Position numbers and translations under genes: made by a program. Source: Pseudogymnoascus destructans (lineage: Eukaryota; Ascomycota; Leotiomycetes; Thelebolales; Thelebolaceae). From it: DNA of 64,000 nucleotides. Location of the stretch: positions 824,274 to 888,273 of the forward strand of contig NW_020167538.1 in assembly GCF_001641265.1 (NCBI RefSeq), given 5' to 3'. Below, piece after piece: positions 45,680-54,697 of this stretch; the stretch's first letter is position 1, and each line of letters begins with the position of its first letter. The notes below the pieces were generated by a model. It searched no databases. It was not told where the DNA came from and saw only the letters and a list, made by a program, of their open reading frames with translations.

Positions 45680-47138
45680 CTAGGCCCCATAGGCCGCCCC
45701 AACTTCCCCATCCTCCCCCTCCCTCCTTCCATCACCCCGAGTCGGAGCGACCGCGGGAGCGGCAGCGGTGGGCAGTTTGCCCACAGCAGCCACCAACTCC
45801 CCCAAGAGAGCAGGAATGCTCTCCTGTTCCATCCGGAGACGGCGCAACGATGACCGAATTTGCTGCCCAGAGTCAGCATCAGAACCATACCGAGTCACAA
45901 GGGGAAGGGGGTCTACTCACGGCCAGCCCCAACTAGAGGGCCGCAAACTCTTCCCCAAGGAACCAGGGCAGCTTTCACCAAAGTCAGCAACGGCCAACCA
46001 AACCAAACTCCGAACCCCCCAAGAAAACCTACCGGGACGCAAGGCGAGTGCTGCGACGTGCAGTACCCACACTTTGAACTGGTCTGTAATGGTGGGCGCA
46101 CCAGATATGAGAATCTAGCCACCCAAGGAAGGGATGAATTTACTAAGACAACACACTGTCTTAGGAAACAGAGCCAAAGGGTTGTAGCTTAGACTATTCC
46201 ACAATGCAGCAATCAGGTGTATGATGTGGTGAAGTGGTTTAGACAAGTTGCAACAAATGTTGAGTCTGAGAACTCAGGGGTAAGTCAGAGGTTAGCACCT
46301 CACTGACTTTTCAAAAACAGAGAATAACAAGATCAATGCTTGGAAGCTTGGAAAAGACGTAGAAGTATGTGCTAGTCGATTTACTGTATTGCCTGCTTGC
46401 CCTTTCTTAAGGAAAGGGCAATCCTATTTATGCCAAAGGAGTGTAGTTCTCTCATTTTCCATGACTTTCCATGACTAACCAGGCTTGGTAAATGTATTAG
46501 AAATCAAGTGCGACCCACAACTAGCTTGCTAATCATGTAGTGAACGTAAGAGAATCCCATAGAACCATCTCTTGGGTTCCTAGCCTATAGGAAGTGAAAA
46601 GGAGGTCCAAGGTCAGAGTACCTATAGACAAATTATGTCATAACTTAACCAATCTTGTGGGTAACTAAGGAGCGATGACGTGTAATGAATCATAGAGGGT
46701 TGTAGAAGCTTCTAGAGCTATCGTTCATGTTCCTAGGCCTCTAGTTGGTAGAGATATGCCATGTGGTAGTATTGGCCCACCCCCTTAAGGAGGAGATTTT
46801 CTTAATAACTTGTTCAATGAGTGTCCAAATGATATGCTGTGATGTATGTAGCATAAACAGATGTAGTAGAAGAGTTTGCAGCAATCGTTGAGTAGTATTC
46901 CTTCTGTTGTTGGTGTGATAAGCCAAGATATGTATGGTGACTTGTAGGTTTGAGGAGGAGATTTCTAAGTTTGCTCTTGAGTTTGATAGCAAACTGAGTG
47001 CAACGAATGTCAGTATGACATGGTCGAGGACCAGACGCAGTCGTGGGACTGGATCCCACGGGCTTTGGCCCGAAGGCAGTGCAAACAGAGCACATGGAAG
47101 GCGACAGTAAGAGCCCCGGAGGGGGTGGGAACCGGCAT
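45680..47138 (-). pseudogene. Antisense six-cysteine gene, copy 2, broken by an inserted repeat
   Basis: Same gene as at 38481-39170. ATG at 47138, exon 1 reads MPVPTPSGALTV... with all six cysteines at the same spacing. Exon 1 is interrupted at codon ~38 by a 936-bp repeat (46085-47020); removing it and one copy of the TGGTC duplication restores the frame. The first intron (GTAGGT...GTGAAAG) and second intron (GTGAGT...GGGCAG) are in the same places and phase. Exon 2 is 51 bp instead of 213, an in-frame loss of 54 codons, and has a TAG. Exon 3 is open (IRSSLRRLRMEQESIPALLG) to the stop at 45680. In exon 1, 18 codons differ synonymously from copy 1 and 15 change the residue (hand count of 55). 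Confidence 0.75.
46085..47020. repeat. TG...CA terminal-repeat unit, copy 2 (solo LTR with 5-bp target duplication)
   Basis: 936 bp, TGTAATGGTGGG to GTCAGTATGACA. Flanked directly by TGGTC on both sides (46080-46084 and 47021-47025), a 5-bp target duplication as made by LTR-retroelement integrases. No protein-coding content. Best read as a solo LTR or terminal-repeat-in-miniature product of an unidentified family. Inserted in the antisense gene of the Gypsy element. Includes the 10-bp inverted repeat at 46397-46421. Confidence 0.85.
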
Positions 47139-47759
47139 CTTCAAATTTGGAATCTGTGATTCCGTCAGCCCAGCACAAGTTATCAACACTGCGCCAACGC
47201 GCTCCCATCACCTACTCGTTCTTTGGATTGGAGGATACTATACAATCTATCAGTATCATAAACAAACGGACGGGGAGGGGCCACTTACCGGTCTCGGGCG
47301 GGAGGGTTGCTGGCGTTGTTGTTGTAAGGTAAAAACAAGAGGAAGTGGGCGATGCGGAATACTCAAATGTTGGCTTACAACAATGAATGCCGAATCAGGT
47401 TAGCGCAGCCACTTCTTTTTTCACGTTTTACGAAAATTCTACTCAAACGGGTTGCGGACACCTCCCGGTACTGTTTCGGACCCCAAGAACGAACGTGAGA
47501 TCCAACAAAAGTGAACTCCAGTTTCGCATGCCACACAGACCCTAACGCGATACCACCTCGGGATGACTACGGTGGCAAACAAAGCACCTTCCCAACACGC
47601 ACGACAAACGAAGTTGTTCTGGACGCAATTACCAGCCGACATTATGATAACAAGAAACGCTCCGTTCACGGAGACGATACAGAGACGATTCGGAGACGTT
47701 GCGGACATGATACTAGCCGCGTGCCTTGCGGACAAAGCACTCTCTCAGGAGGGGGGTAG

Positions 47760-48016
47760 TGTAAGGATGCCTTCTCGTCTCTCATTCTAGGGAGTAGACT
47801 CCGGGTAGCCGCGGGGTCACGTGTGATCATTTGGGTGGCCTAACCGAGTCGGAACCGAGTCGGATGGGTTTCGGATACTTGAGAAAATCGACTGACGGGG
47901 TTCCCCATCATCTTTTTTGTATCCTTAGTAGTAGTCCTATAGGATAGCATCCGTTTAGCCTCCGACTCACACTCTAATATGCTATTACTGTGAGCTGGGT
48001 GCCCTGTGTCCTTACA
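47760..48016. repeat. LTR-C (3' LTR of the chromodomain Gypsy element)
   Basis: 257 bp, TGTAAGGATGCC to GTGTCCTTACA, preceded by a polypurine tract (GGAGGGGGGTAG). About the last 170 bp match LTR-B; the U3 half differs, including a duplicated CCGAGTCGGAA, so the two LTRs diverged a lot since insertion or belong to recombined elements. Confidence 0.85.
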
Positions 48017-48068
48017 AGAACGATATTTCTTCTAAAGACCCCTGGACGGTCTAGTTTCTCATGTTCAA

Positions 48069-48308
48069 TCAAGTGTGCAATAGTTGATTGAGCTTGATAC
48101 TCGCTTTCCATGCTTCATCCTCACGGGACGGCCTGAATGATCCAGTCTTCGCCTGGACAGTAGCCGCTGCATCCGAGAGCTTCATGCCCAGCACGTCCAA
48201 CTCGCGCAAGTCGTCCTTAGTGTACGGTATGTCATTTAGCCCCACCATCCAAGACTCCAAGTCTCGGACTAAGCTACTCAACTGAGCGATGGTGATTGCA
48301 GTGGACAT
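48069..48308 (-). CDS. Small hypothetical protein
   Basis: 79 codons on the minus strand, MSTAITIAQLSSLVRDLESW... ending QLLHT. The composition is a regular helical pattern (LSSLVRDLESWM, DDLRELDVLGMKLSDAAATVQ), and codon use looks coding, unlike surrounding sequence. No family recognised. Lies 52 bp beyond LTR-C. It could be a remnant of a longer gene. Confidence 0.35.
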   Translation of the reverse strand: MSTAITIAQLSSLVRDLESWMVGLNDIPYTKDDLRELDVLGMKLSDAAATVQAKTGSFRPSREDEAWKASIKLNQLLHT

Positions 48309-49082
48309 GGCGGGATGCTACTGTGAGACTGTGCGGCGCAGATTAATGGCAAATTACAGTATGGGCCTTCTTTGTGTGCAGAATGTTGGGAACTAACATT
48401 GTGTTGGACACAAGTTGTGCGTCGCATAAGTTGGGCACCAGAATAAGCGAGGGGTTAGGCATCCACGGTCCAATGTCCAATTAGCGAGTAAAAAAGAAGT
48501 GAGCAAAAGTTGTGCAATTGTTAAAATATGCGGCGCATGTTATTAGCATTGCATTAGACATCAGTTTCTCACTCCTGCATTCTGGCTTATACCACCATCT
48601 CCCAATCACGGTGCCGTCCTAGTTGTTCAGGGCCACTGCACTCCACTTCAATTGAGTTCCTCTTGCCGCTTTGGGGATGATAATTGGAAAAGTGGACTCT
48701 CCCTACCAACGGGCTCTGTGAATCGGTCTCGCCAGCACCCCCCCAATACTGTGTTGCAGATATGTGCTTCTCCCCGTGTTATTTGCATGAATGCACCCTT
48801 GGACCTTCTTGAATACGCAAGGCAATAGGCTGTTGGTGATCCTGAACGAAGAAGGATCGGCTTTCCTCAACTCCCCGGCCGTTGTTCATTTCAGGGGGGT
48901 TGGTCTTCTATTGACATGATGGGCGAAGAAGAATTGAGGAATATATAAGGGCACGCAATTTCCCAGAAGTTCAATCATAAACCTCTGAAGTATTCAAATC
49001 ATCAATTATCTTCAGGGTTCTTACTGTTGTCTGTATCTCTCAACAACCATATCAAACCACCCGACAACGCTCTACACTGACC
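48309..49082. other. Unique intergenic region upstream of an ATPase fragment
   Basis: No gene or repeat recognised. The last ~150 bp, with ATATATAAGG at 48940 and a pyrimidine-rich leader, look like a promoter for the ATPase fragment. Confidence 0.45.
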
Positions 49083-49863
49083 ATGGTTCAAGAGATGATT
49101 CAAATCGGCCTTTCGCTGGGCAGTCCACGGCCAGCTACCCCACCCAGTACCCCGACGATGAGCGATAAGGATGCTAGTGAGATTCTCGCCGCTATGAAAA
49201 TGCAACCCACGTCTCCAGACCCTCATTGTTATCGGTCTGAATTGTTGCCTTTCGCCCAACAGTTCCTAGACATTATCAAGTCTCTCAGTGCCACCCAGAG
49301 CACCCCTGCTCCCCCTGCTGCCGCAGACGAAGTTAAAGCCGAAGACCCTCCAGAAAGGTTTCAGACATACAAGACATTCAATGAGGTGTAAGTCTTCCTG
49401 CTGCTGACGCCTTACCCTGGCTCACAAGATACCGGTGCAGTTGGGATGAAAAGGCGTACAAGTATGTCATCGAGGAACAACACCAACCGGAAGAAAAGGT
49501 TGATGGGCTGGATCAATACGTTTTCATAGAGCGTAGGCATATTAGTTAGTATCTCCTTCCCACAAATAGTACCTGCTAACGGAAGTTTCCAGTCAAGAAA
49601 ACCGAAATACCAGTGGTCTATATTGATATCAAGTCGAAATTGCTCCGAGATACCTTGAGAGTTATACTTGCACAAGCTCCTGAGATTAGTCTCAACAAGG
49701 AAAGCCTCTCCGTAAGCATACCCTATCCAACTACCACAATTGACTTTAGGTCGAGCGAAATTTCCTATTCCATTATCTCCCATATCTCGAGGCGTCCCGT
49801 AAATGGAATCGCGTTGATCCCCAGGACAGCATCATCCGGGAGCCAGTGTTTCCATTAGTATAA
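49083..49863 (+). pseudogene. 5' fragment of a fungal AAA+ ATPase gene, cut off
   Basis: Four exons can be joined in frame: 49083-49387, then TTGGGATGAAAAGGCG at about 49440 (giving NEVWDEKAYKY), then KKTEIPVVYIDIKSKLLRD from about 49593, then VERNFLFHYLPYLEASRKWNRVDPQDSIIREPVFPLV from about 49750. Introns have GTAAGT, GTTAGT and GTAAGC donors. These blocks match the N-terminal region found before the AAA domain in a large family of filamentous-fungal P-loop ATPases (RLRDVLR, LSVERNFLFHYLP). No Walker motif is present because the gene ends at 49863, where sequence unrelated to it begins (hAT-like terminus). Splice sites are clean, so truncation was probably recent. Confidence 0.75.
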
Positions 49864-50253
49864 TACTTAAGTATTCAGGCCATTATGATACGGGCCGTAT
49901 CAATACGGTACGGGTGAAGCTTGATATGATACTAGTGAGCTCTGTATCAATACTTAAGTATTTCATGTAATGTTAAAAATTGAAGCTGTAAAAACTGTAT
50001 ACTCTATAACCCTGTGAATTTCAGAACATATTGAACTAGCTAGATATCATAGTCATCGCTGCCTCTTGCAACAATGTATCTGGGAGTGTTGACAGCTCAT
50101 CATCTACAAACGGCAAAGCTGTACTCTTATTCTTCTTAAACCAAGACTTCAAGCACTCAACAGCTTGAATTGCCATAATACCTAGCCTGTTCCTACGGTC
50201 GGAAATCGTGATTTTCGCACCAGAGAACAGCCTTTCAGGCGCTGCAGACATTT
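49864..50253 (-). mobile_element. hAT transposon, terminal fragment
   Basis: One end of a hAT element on the minus strand. The non-coding end carries repeated ATACTTAAGTAT palindromes (49862 and ~49955) and CAGGCCATTATGATACGGGCC, followed inward by the transposase C-terminus. The other end is lost at copy 3 of the TG...CA repeat. Confidence 0.65.
50036..50253 (-). pseudogene. hAT transposase C-terminal dimerisation domain fragment
   Basis: Reads MSAAPERLFSGAKITISDRRNRLG then AIQAVECLKSWF to the stop at 50036. SAxxERLFSxAxxTxxxRRxxL is the hallmark of the hAT C-terminal (hATC) domain. Only about 72 residues remain; the RNase H-like core is missing upstream, where the frame runs into the 0.9-kb repeat. 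Confidence 0.88.
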
Positions 50254-51153
50254 GTAATGGTGGGTGCACCAGATGTGAGAATCTAGCCACCCAAGGAAGG
50301 GATGAATTTACTAAGACAACACACTGTCTTAGAAAATGAGCCAAAGGGTTGTAGCTTAGACTATTCCACAACGCAGCAATCAGGTGTGTGACGTAGTGAA
50401 GTGGTTCAGACAAGTTGCAACAAATGTTGAGTCTGGGAACTCAGGGGTAAGTCAGAGGTTAACACCTCACTGACTTTTCAGAAACAAGGAGTAACAAGAT
50501 CAATGTTTGGAAGCTTGGAAAAGACGTGGAAGTATGTGATAGTCGATTTACTGTATTGTCTAAAGGAGTGTAGTTCTCTCATTTTCCAAGACTTTCCATG
50601 ACTTACCAGGCTTGGTAACTGTAGTCGACGTAAGAGAATCCCATAGAACCATCTCTTAGGTTCGTAGCCTATAGGAAGTAAAAGGAGGTCCAAGGTCAGA
50701 GTACCCCTATAGACAAATTATGTCATAGACAAATTATGTCATAGACAAATTATGTCATAGACAAATTATGTCATAACTTAACCAATCTTGTGGGTAACTA
50801 AAGAGCGATGACATGTAATGAATCATAGAGGTTCGTAGGAGCTTTTAGAGCTATCGTTCATGCTCCTAGGCCTCTAGTTGGTAGAGATATGTCATGTGGT
50901 AGTATGAGTGATGTCATGTAATGAATCATAGAGGGTTGTAGAGATATGCTATGTGGTAATATCGGCCCAGTAACTAAGGAGCGATGACGTGTAATGAATC
51001 ATAGATGGTTGTAGCAATCGTTGAGTAGTATTGCTCTTGTTGTTGGTGTGATAAGCCAAAATATGTATAGTGACTTGTAGGTTTGAGGAGGAGATTTCCA
51101 AGTTTGCTCTTGAGTTTGATAGCAAACTGAGTGCAACGAATGTCAGTATGACA
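50254..51153. repeat. TG...CA terminal-repeat unit, copy 3
   Basis: 900 bp, same termini as copies 1 and 2. Flanks do not match (ACATT left, GCCGT right): hAT transposase on the left, pogo 5' leader on the right. It lacks the 10-bp inverted repeat of copies 1 and 2 and has extra internal duplications of a GCGATGACRTGTAATGAATCATAGA unit (first 20 bases quoted: GCGATGACRTGTAATGAATC). Confidence 0.82.
50709..50772. repeat. 16-bp tandem repeat, four perfect units
   Basis: ATAGACAAATTATGTC repeated four times without mismatch. Copy 2 of the same LTR-like repeat has a single unit at the corresponding place, so this is a recent expansion. Confidence 0.95.
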
Positions 51154-52962
51154 GCCGTGACCAACCCCCCCAACTAAATGTTAAATTCCTCCACAACAAA
51201 ACATGCACCATAAAAATGATGAAAGCAAATTAGTGCTAGCTATCCAAGCTATGCAAAGCAACCCAAATTTGCGCCTTCGAGTTGCAGCTAGGATCTATTC
51301 CATAGACCACCGCAAGCTACGTCACCGTTTACAAGGCGTACCTTCACGACGCGATATCCAAGCCAACTTACGGAAATTAAGTAACCTAGAGGAATCAGTT
51401 CTTGTTCAGTATATACTTGACTTAGCTGCTAAAGGGTTCCCTCCTCAGTTGTCTATTGTTGAAGATATGGCAAATCGACTACTTGCAACATGCGACGCGC
51501 CACGCATCGGGTCACGTTGGGCTTCAAACTTTGTTAAGCGCCATGTAGAGCTCCGGACACGCTTCCAGCGAAAATACGACTACCAGAGGGCTAAGTGCGA
51601 AGATCCAGAAGTCATTTGTGGCTGGTTTGAGCTTGTATGGAACACAATTCTAAAGTATGGCATCAACAATGCAGATATCTACAACTTTGATGAGACTGGG
51701 TTTATGATGGGTGTCATCTCAAGCGCAACGGTAGTAACGAGCTCAGATGGGCGGGCAAAGGCAAAAAAGGTGCAGCCTGGCAATCGGGAATGGGTTACAG
51801 TAATCCAAGGCATTAGTTCTCAAGGTTGGGCAGTGCCGCCATTTGTCATTGTGGCAGGTAAAAACCACCTTGCATCTTGGTATGAGAATAGCGGATTTCC
51901 AGCAGATTGGGTAATCGCTGTTACTGCAAATGGCTGGACTACAAACGAGAGAGGTATGGATTGGATTCAGCATTTTGAGAAGCACACAAAGCCCCGTAGT
52001 GTTGGTGGTTATCGCTTGTTAGTCCTTGATGGTCATGAGAGCCACCACTCAGACAAGTTTGAGGAGTACTGCAAAGAACACAACATTATTACGCTTTGTA
52101 TGCCTGCTCACTCTTCCCATATACTCCAACCACTTGATGTTGGCTGTTTTGGCCCATTAAAGAGAGCTTACGGTCGGCAAATTGAAGATATGATGCAGGC
52201 TCATATTATTCACATTACTAAGGGTGACTTCTTTCCTGCCTTCCACGCTGCATTTAACATTGCAATGACAGAAAGCAATATTCAGGGAGGGTTCCGAGGT
52301 GCTGGGCTTCTTCCATTTAGCCCTGAGAGTGTAATATCTACACTTGACCTTAGGTTTAAGACGCCAACACCTCCAACCTCTCGCCCAAACACCACTCAAC
52401 CATGGGTTTCTCAGACACCAAATAACTCAACTGAAGCTGTATCACAGTCTACTTTCATTAAAAACTGAATTGCGCATCATCAAAATAGCTCTCCAACCTC
52501 AATCTATGTAGCTGTTGACCAGTTTACAAAGGGTGCATCGCAAATAATGCATCAATTAGCATTGTTAGAAGCAGAGAACCAAAACCTGCGACAGGAAAAT
52601 GAAGTGCTAAGCAAGCGCCGGAGAGCTAAAAAAACACGACTACAGCAAGTAGGATCACTTAGTCAACAGGTAGCACAGGTGCTACAGGACGAGAGGGACG
52701 TTGTGCAGCAAGTAGAGCAAGAAATAAGGGCAAGTAGTGGTCGGAAGCCAAGGGAAGAAACCCATGCACGTCGCTGTGGCAAGTGTGGTGAGACTGGACA
52801 CAATGCGCGCACTTGTCAGATTGTAATAGACAGGTCTGAAAGAGGACTCTGAGTAGTTTTAGTTAATTTATATTGTTGTGGTGGATTTATCGCAATTCTT
52901 ATGGGGTAGTCGCGATATTTTGGCACTTTCGCTTGTTTGGCACTTTCGTTATACATGCATGT
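51154..52962 (+). mobile_element. Second pogo/Fot1-type element, left end missing
   Basis: Right terminus present: GGCACTTTCGCTTG-TTTGGCACTTTCGTTATACATGCATGT ending at 52962, with the same doubled-repeat design as the right end of the intact copy (GGCCCGTTCACTATG/GGCCCGCTCGCTATGCATG). The left terminal repeat is absent: only ~50 bp separate the 0.9-kb repeat from the transposase ATG, against ~99 bp in the intact element. Confidence 0.8.
51203..52852 (+). pseudogene. Pogo transposase with one in-frame TGA before the zinc-knuckle tail
   Basis: A single reading frame of 549 codons broken only by TGA at 52466-52468 (FIKN-stop-IAHHQNS; the related copy has KNKIARHQNS, and CGA to TGA is one transition). 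The 421 residues before the stop include the helix-turn-helix and CENP-B-like domains and the full DDE core: Asp163 (YNFDETGF), Asp276 (VLDGHESHHS), Asp312 (LQPLDVGCF), the same numbering as the intact copy. After the stop come the coiled coil (NEVLSKRRRAKKTRL) and CCHC knuckle (CGKCGETGHNARTC). The DDE part could still be made as a truncated protein; marked as pseudogene on balance. Confidence 0.85.
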
Positions 52963-53516
52963 TATGATTATATGCTTTATAAATGATCATGATTATGATT
53001 ACGACTACATAATCATAATTATAATTGATTTTCTAACCCGGAATACAGGTATAACAGTTTGACAGCAGTATTGCAGCTTTAAAGTGAGCAGCTACAGGCT
53101 GCGATTGTGACTGTAACCCCTTGTCAAATGCTATATATGTCTATAACTGTTGTGTTATCTCAAAGGCGTTCTCTACTGAAATTCTTACAGACAATAGCGC
53201 CTTATTAAACTACAGTGGCACCTATACCTTACATACAAGAAGCTGTTATAGTTTGAAGAACCGATTGAAGACAGTGGTGGGTGTGGTCAAATATAGGGGT
53301 TCATTAACGGAACCTTCTAAGGCTTTTGTCGACTAGCAGGAGACTCCGAAGTCTAGTGGCAGTGGTATTCTAGATATCAAAAGAAGCACAGAATGCACTT
53401 CCAAGCAATTGTAACCCTAAACAGGCTTGTATCGTCCTTAATTAGACCATATAACAGACTAGCAAACAACTAGCAAATATGGCAGGATTCTAGCTGCGTA
53501 TAGCGGATCCGGCATA
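52963..53516. other. AT-rich, no gene
   Basis: Contains short AT-rich inverted stretches (ATGATTATGATTACGA / CATAATCATAATTATAATTG near 52988-53030). No transposase homology recognised. Confidence 0.4.
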
Positions 53517-53860
53517 CTATAGGAGGAAGAAAGGATTTATATCTTTATAGGGACCCTGCCTACCGTTGTACAGAGGGTATTCTAGCCCCATATACTTGTC
53601 CTCGTGGTCATCGATATCTTCTGCAAAAGCGAGTTCAGCCTCAAACTTGTGTACTAAGTGGCTCATTACGTTGTTGAAAACTGTAGAGAGCCATGCTAGC
53701 AATTGCCTAAAAAGATCAGCGTAGGTTGACTAATGCCCTGGATACGCAAGGCGAGCTAGGACTACACAAAGAGCAGTCTCTAAGTCTGGCTTTACCCGGT
53801 CTCTCCATTCGATTTTATAAAGCCGAAGGAGTGGCACAAGCTAGGCAATTTCCTTGATTG
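53517..53860 (-). pseudogene. PIF/Harbinger-like (DDE_4) transposase relic, N-terminal part
   Basis: Minus-strand reading KIEWRDRVKPDLETALCVVLARLAYPGH then, after a TAG, STYADLFRQLLAWLSTVFNNVMSHLVHKF. This matches the region before the catalytic core of fungal DDE_4 transposases (ARLAYP, F-R-S-x-AWLSTVFND). No catalytic Asp block is visible. The frame ends at 53517. Confidence 0.65.
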
Positions 53861-54482
53861 AAAACCTTAATAGTATAAGAACCTATACCCTAAACCTCAA
53901 CCCCTATATATCAATTACTTACCAGAACTTGTGTACTACCTGCCCTGGAGTTTGACTACCCCACAATCGTAGATTCTAGTTAAACTTCTCATATTCGTAT
54001 GTAAGGCGAACAACATCAACACGCTCAACTGTTGCCAATACTTCGTCGCAACACCACTCTAATGTGATGGAACCCCCGATATCCTTTGGTGGCGTCAACT
54101 CCAGCTTCCAGGCCGGGATCGTTAACGGTTCGGTCCATAGCGAGTGTCATCACCATGCTGCTCCCGGTGAGTTGCAAAGGGTCCAAGCTGGATGGCGCTA
54201 ATGACTGCCCCACTCTAGAAGATCCCATCTGCCTCCTCCCGTTTGCAACACACCTTAGGGGGGTTGGCCCATTTTTCGATTCCATTGGACAGGATTTATC
54301 GTAAAAAATGGTCTAATACCAATATACACCATGCTACGCAGCCAATCTATTGGCTGCGTAAGCTGTACCTAGCTACATATTCTATTGCCAAGCCTATTGT
54401 GCCACTATTCCCACTTGGCACTATTCCAACAGCCAATCATAATATATAAAGGAACACGCTTACACAATAAGGTAGTAGTAGA
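53861..54482. other. Repeat-rich intergenic DNA
   Basis: Includes a perfect 11-bp hairpin (separate entry) and near-duplicate GCCACTATTCCC/GGCACTATTCC at 54397-54425. An 86-codon frame on the minus strand (54025-54285) is unsupported. Confidence 0.4.
54335..54360. repeat. Perfect hairpin, 11-bp arms
   Basis: TACGCAGCCAA, spacer TCTA, TTGGCTGCGTA. Could be the footprint or end of a small inverted-repeat element; no function shown. Confidence 0.85.
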
Positions 54483-54697
54483 CACTATGCTAGGAATAGT
54501 ATTGAAACCAGGGTTACACTAACAGCGTTAATAAATAGACACCTGTATAAGAGACAATTGTCAGAGTTAAATAATCCCAAAAATAAACACGTGACACATT
54601 GGCAAAATACACGTGATATATGGTCAACTCTATTATTACGAGGGTATAATTAAGGAGACAGTGTTTATATTATACTAATGAAGCAAATACTATATTA

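Larger units (their letters stand above)
39706..48016 (+). mobile_element. Chromodomain-type Ty3/Gypsy retrotransposon, full-length but decayed
   Basis: LTR-B, leader, gag, pol (protease, reverse transcriptase, RNase H, integrase, chromodomain), a long 3' region with an antisense gene, then LTR-C. 8.3 kb including a 0.94-kb insertion in the 3' region. Gag and pol carry frameshifts and nonsense codons, so the copy is not autonomous. Confidence 0.88.

Noticed and set aside
50709..50772. Tandem 16-bp units as a possible CRISPR-like array
   Set aside because: Units are directly adjacent with no spacers, in a eukaryote, inside an LTR-like repeat.
54025..54285. 86-codon minus-strand frame near the Harbinger relic
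   Set aside because: No domain or compositional sign of coding; lies in repeat-rich DNA.
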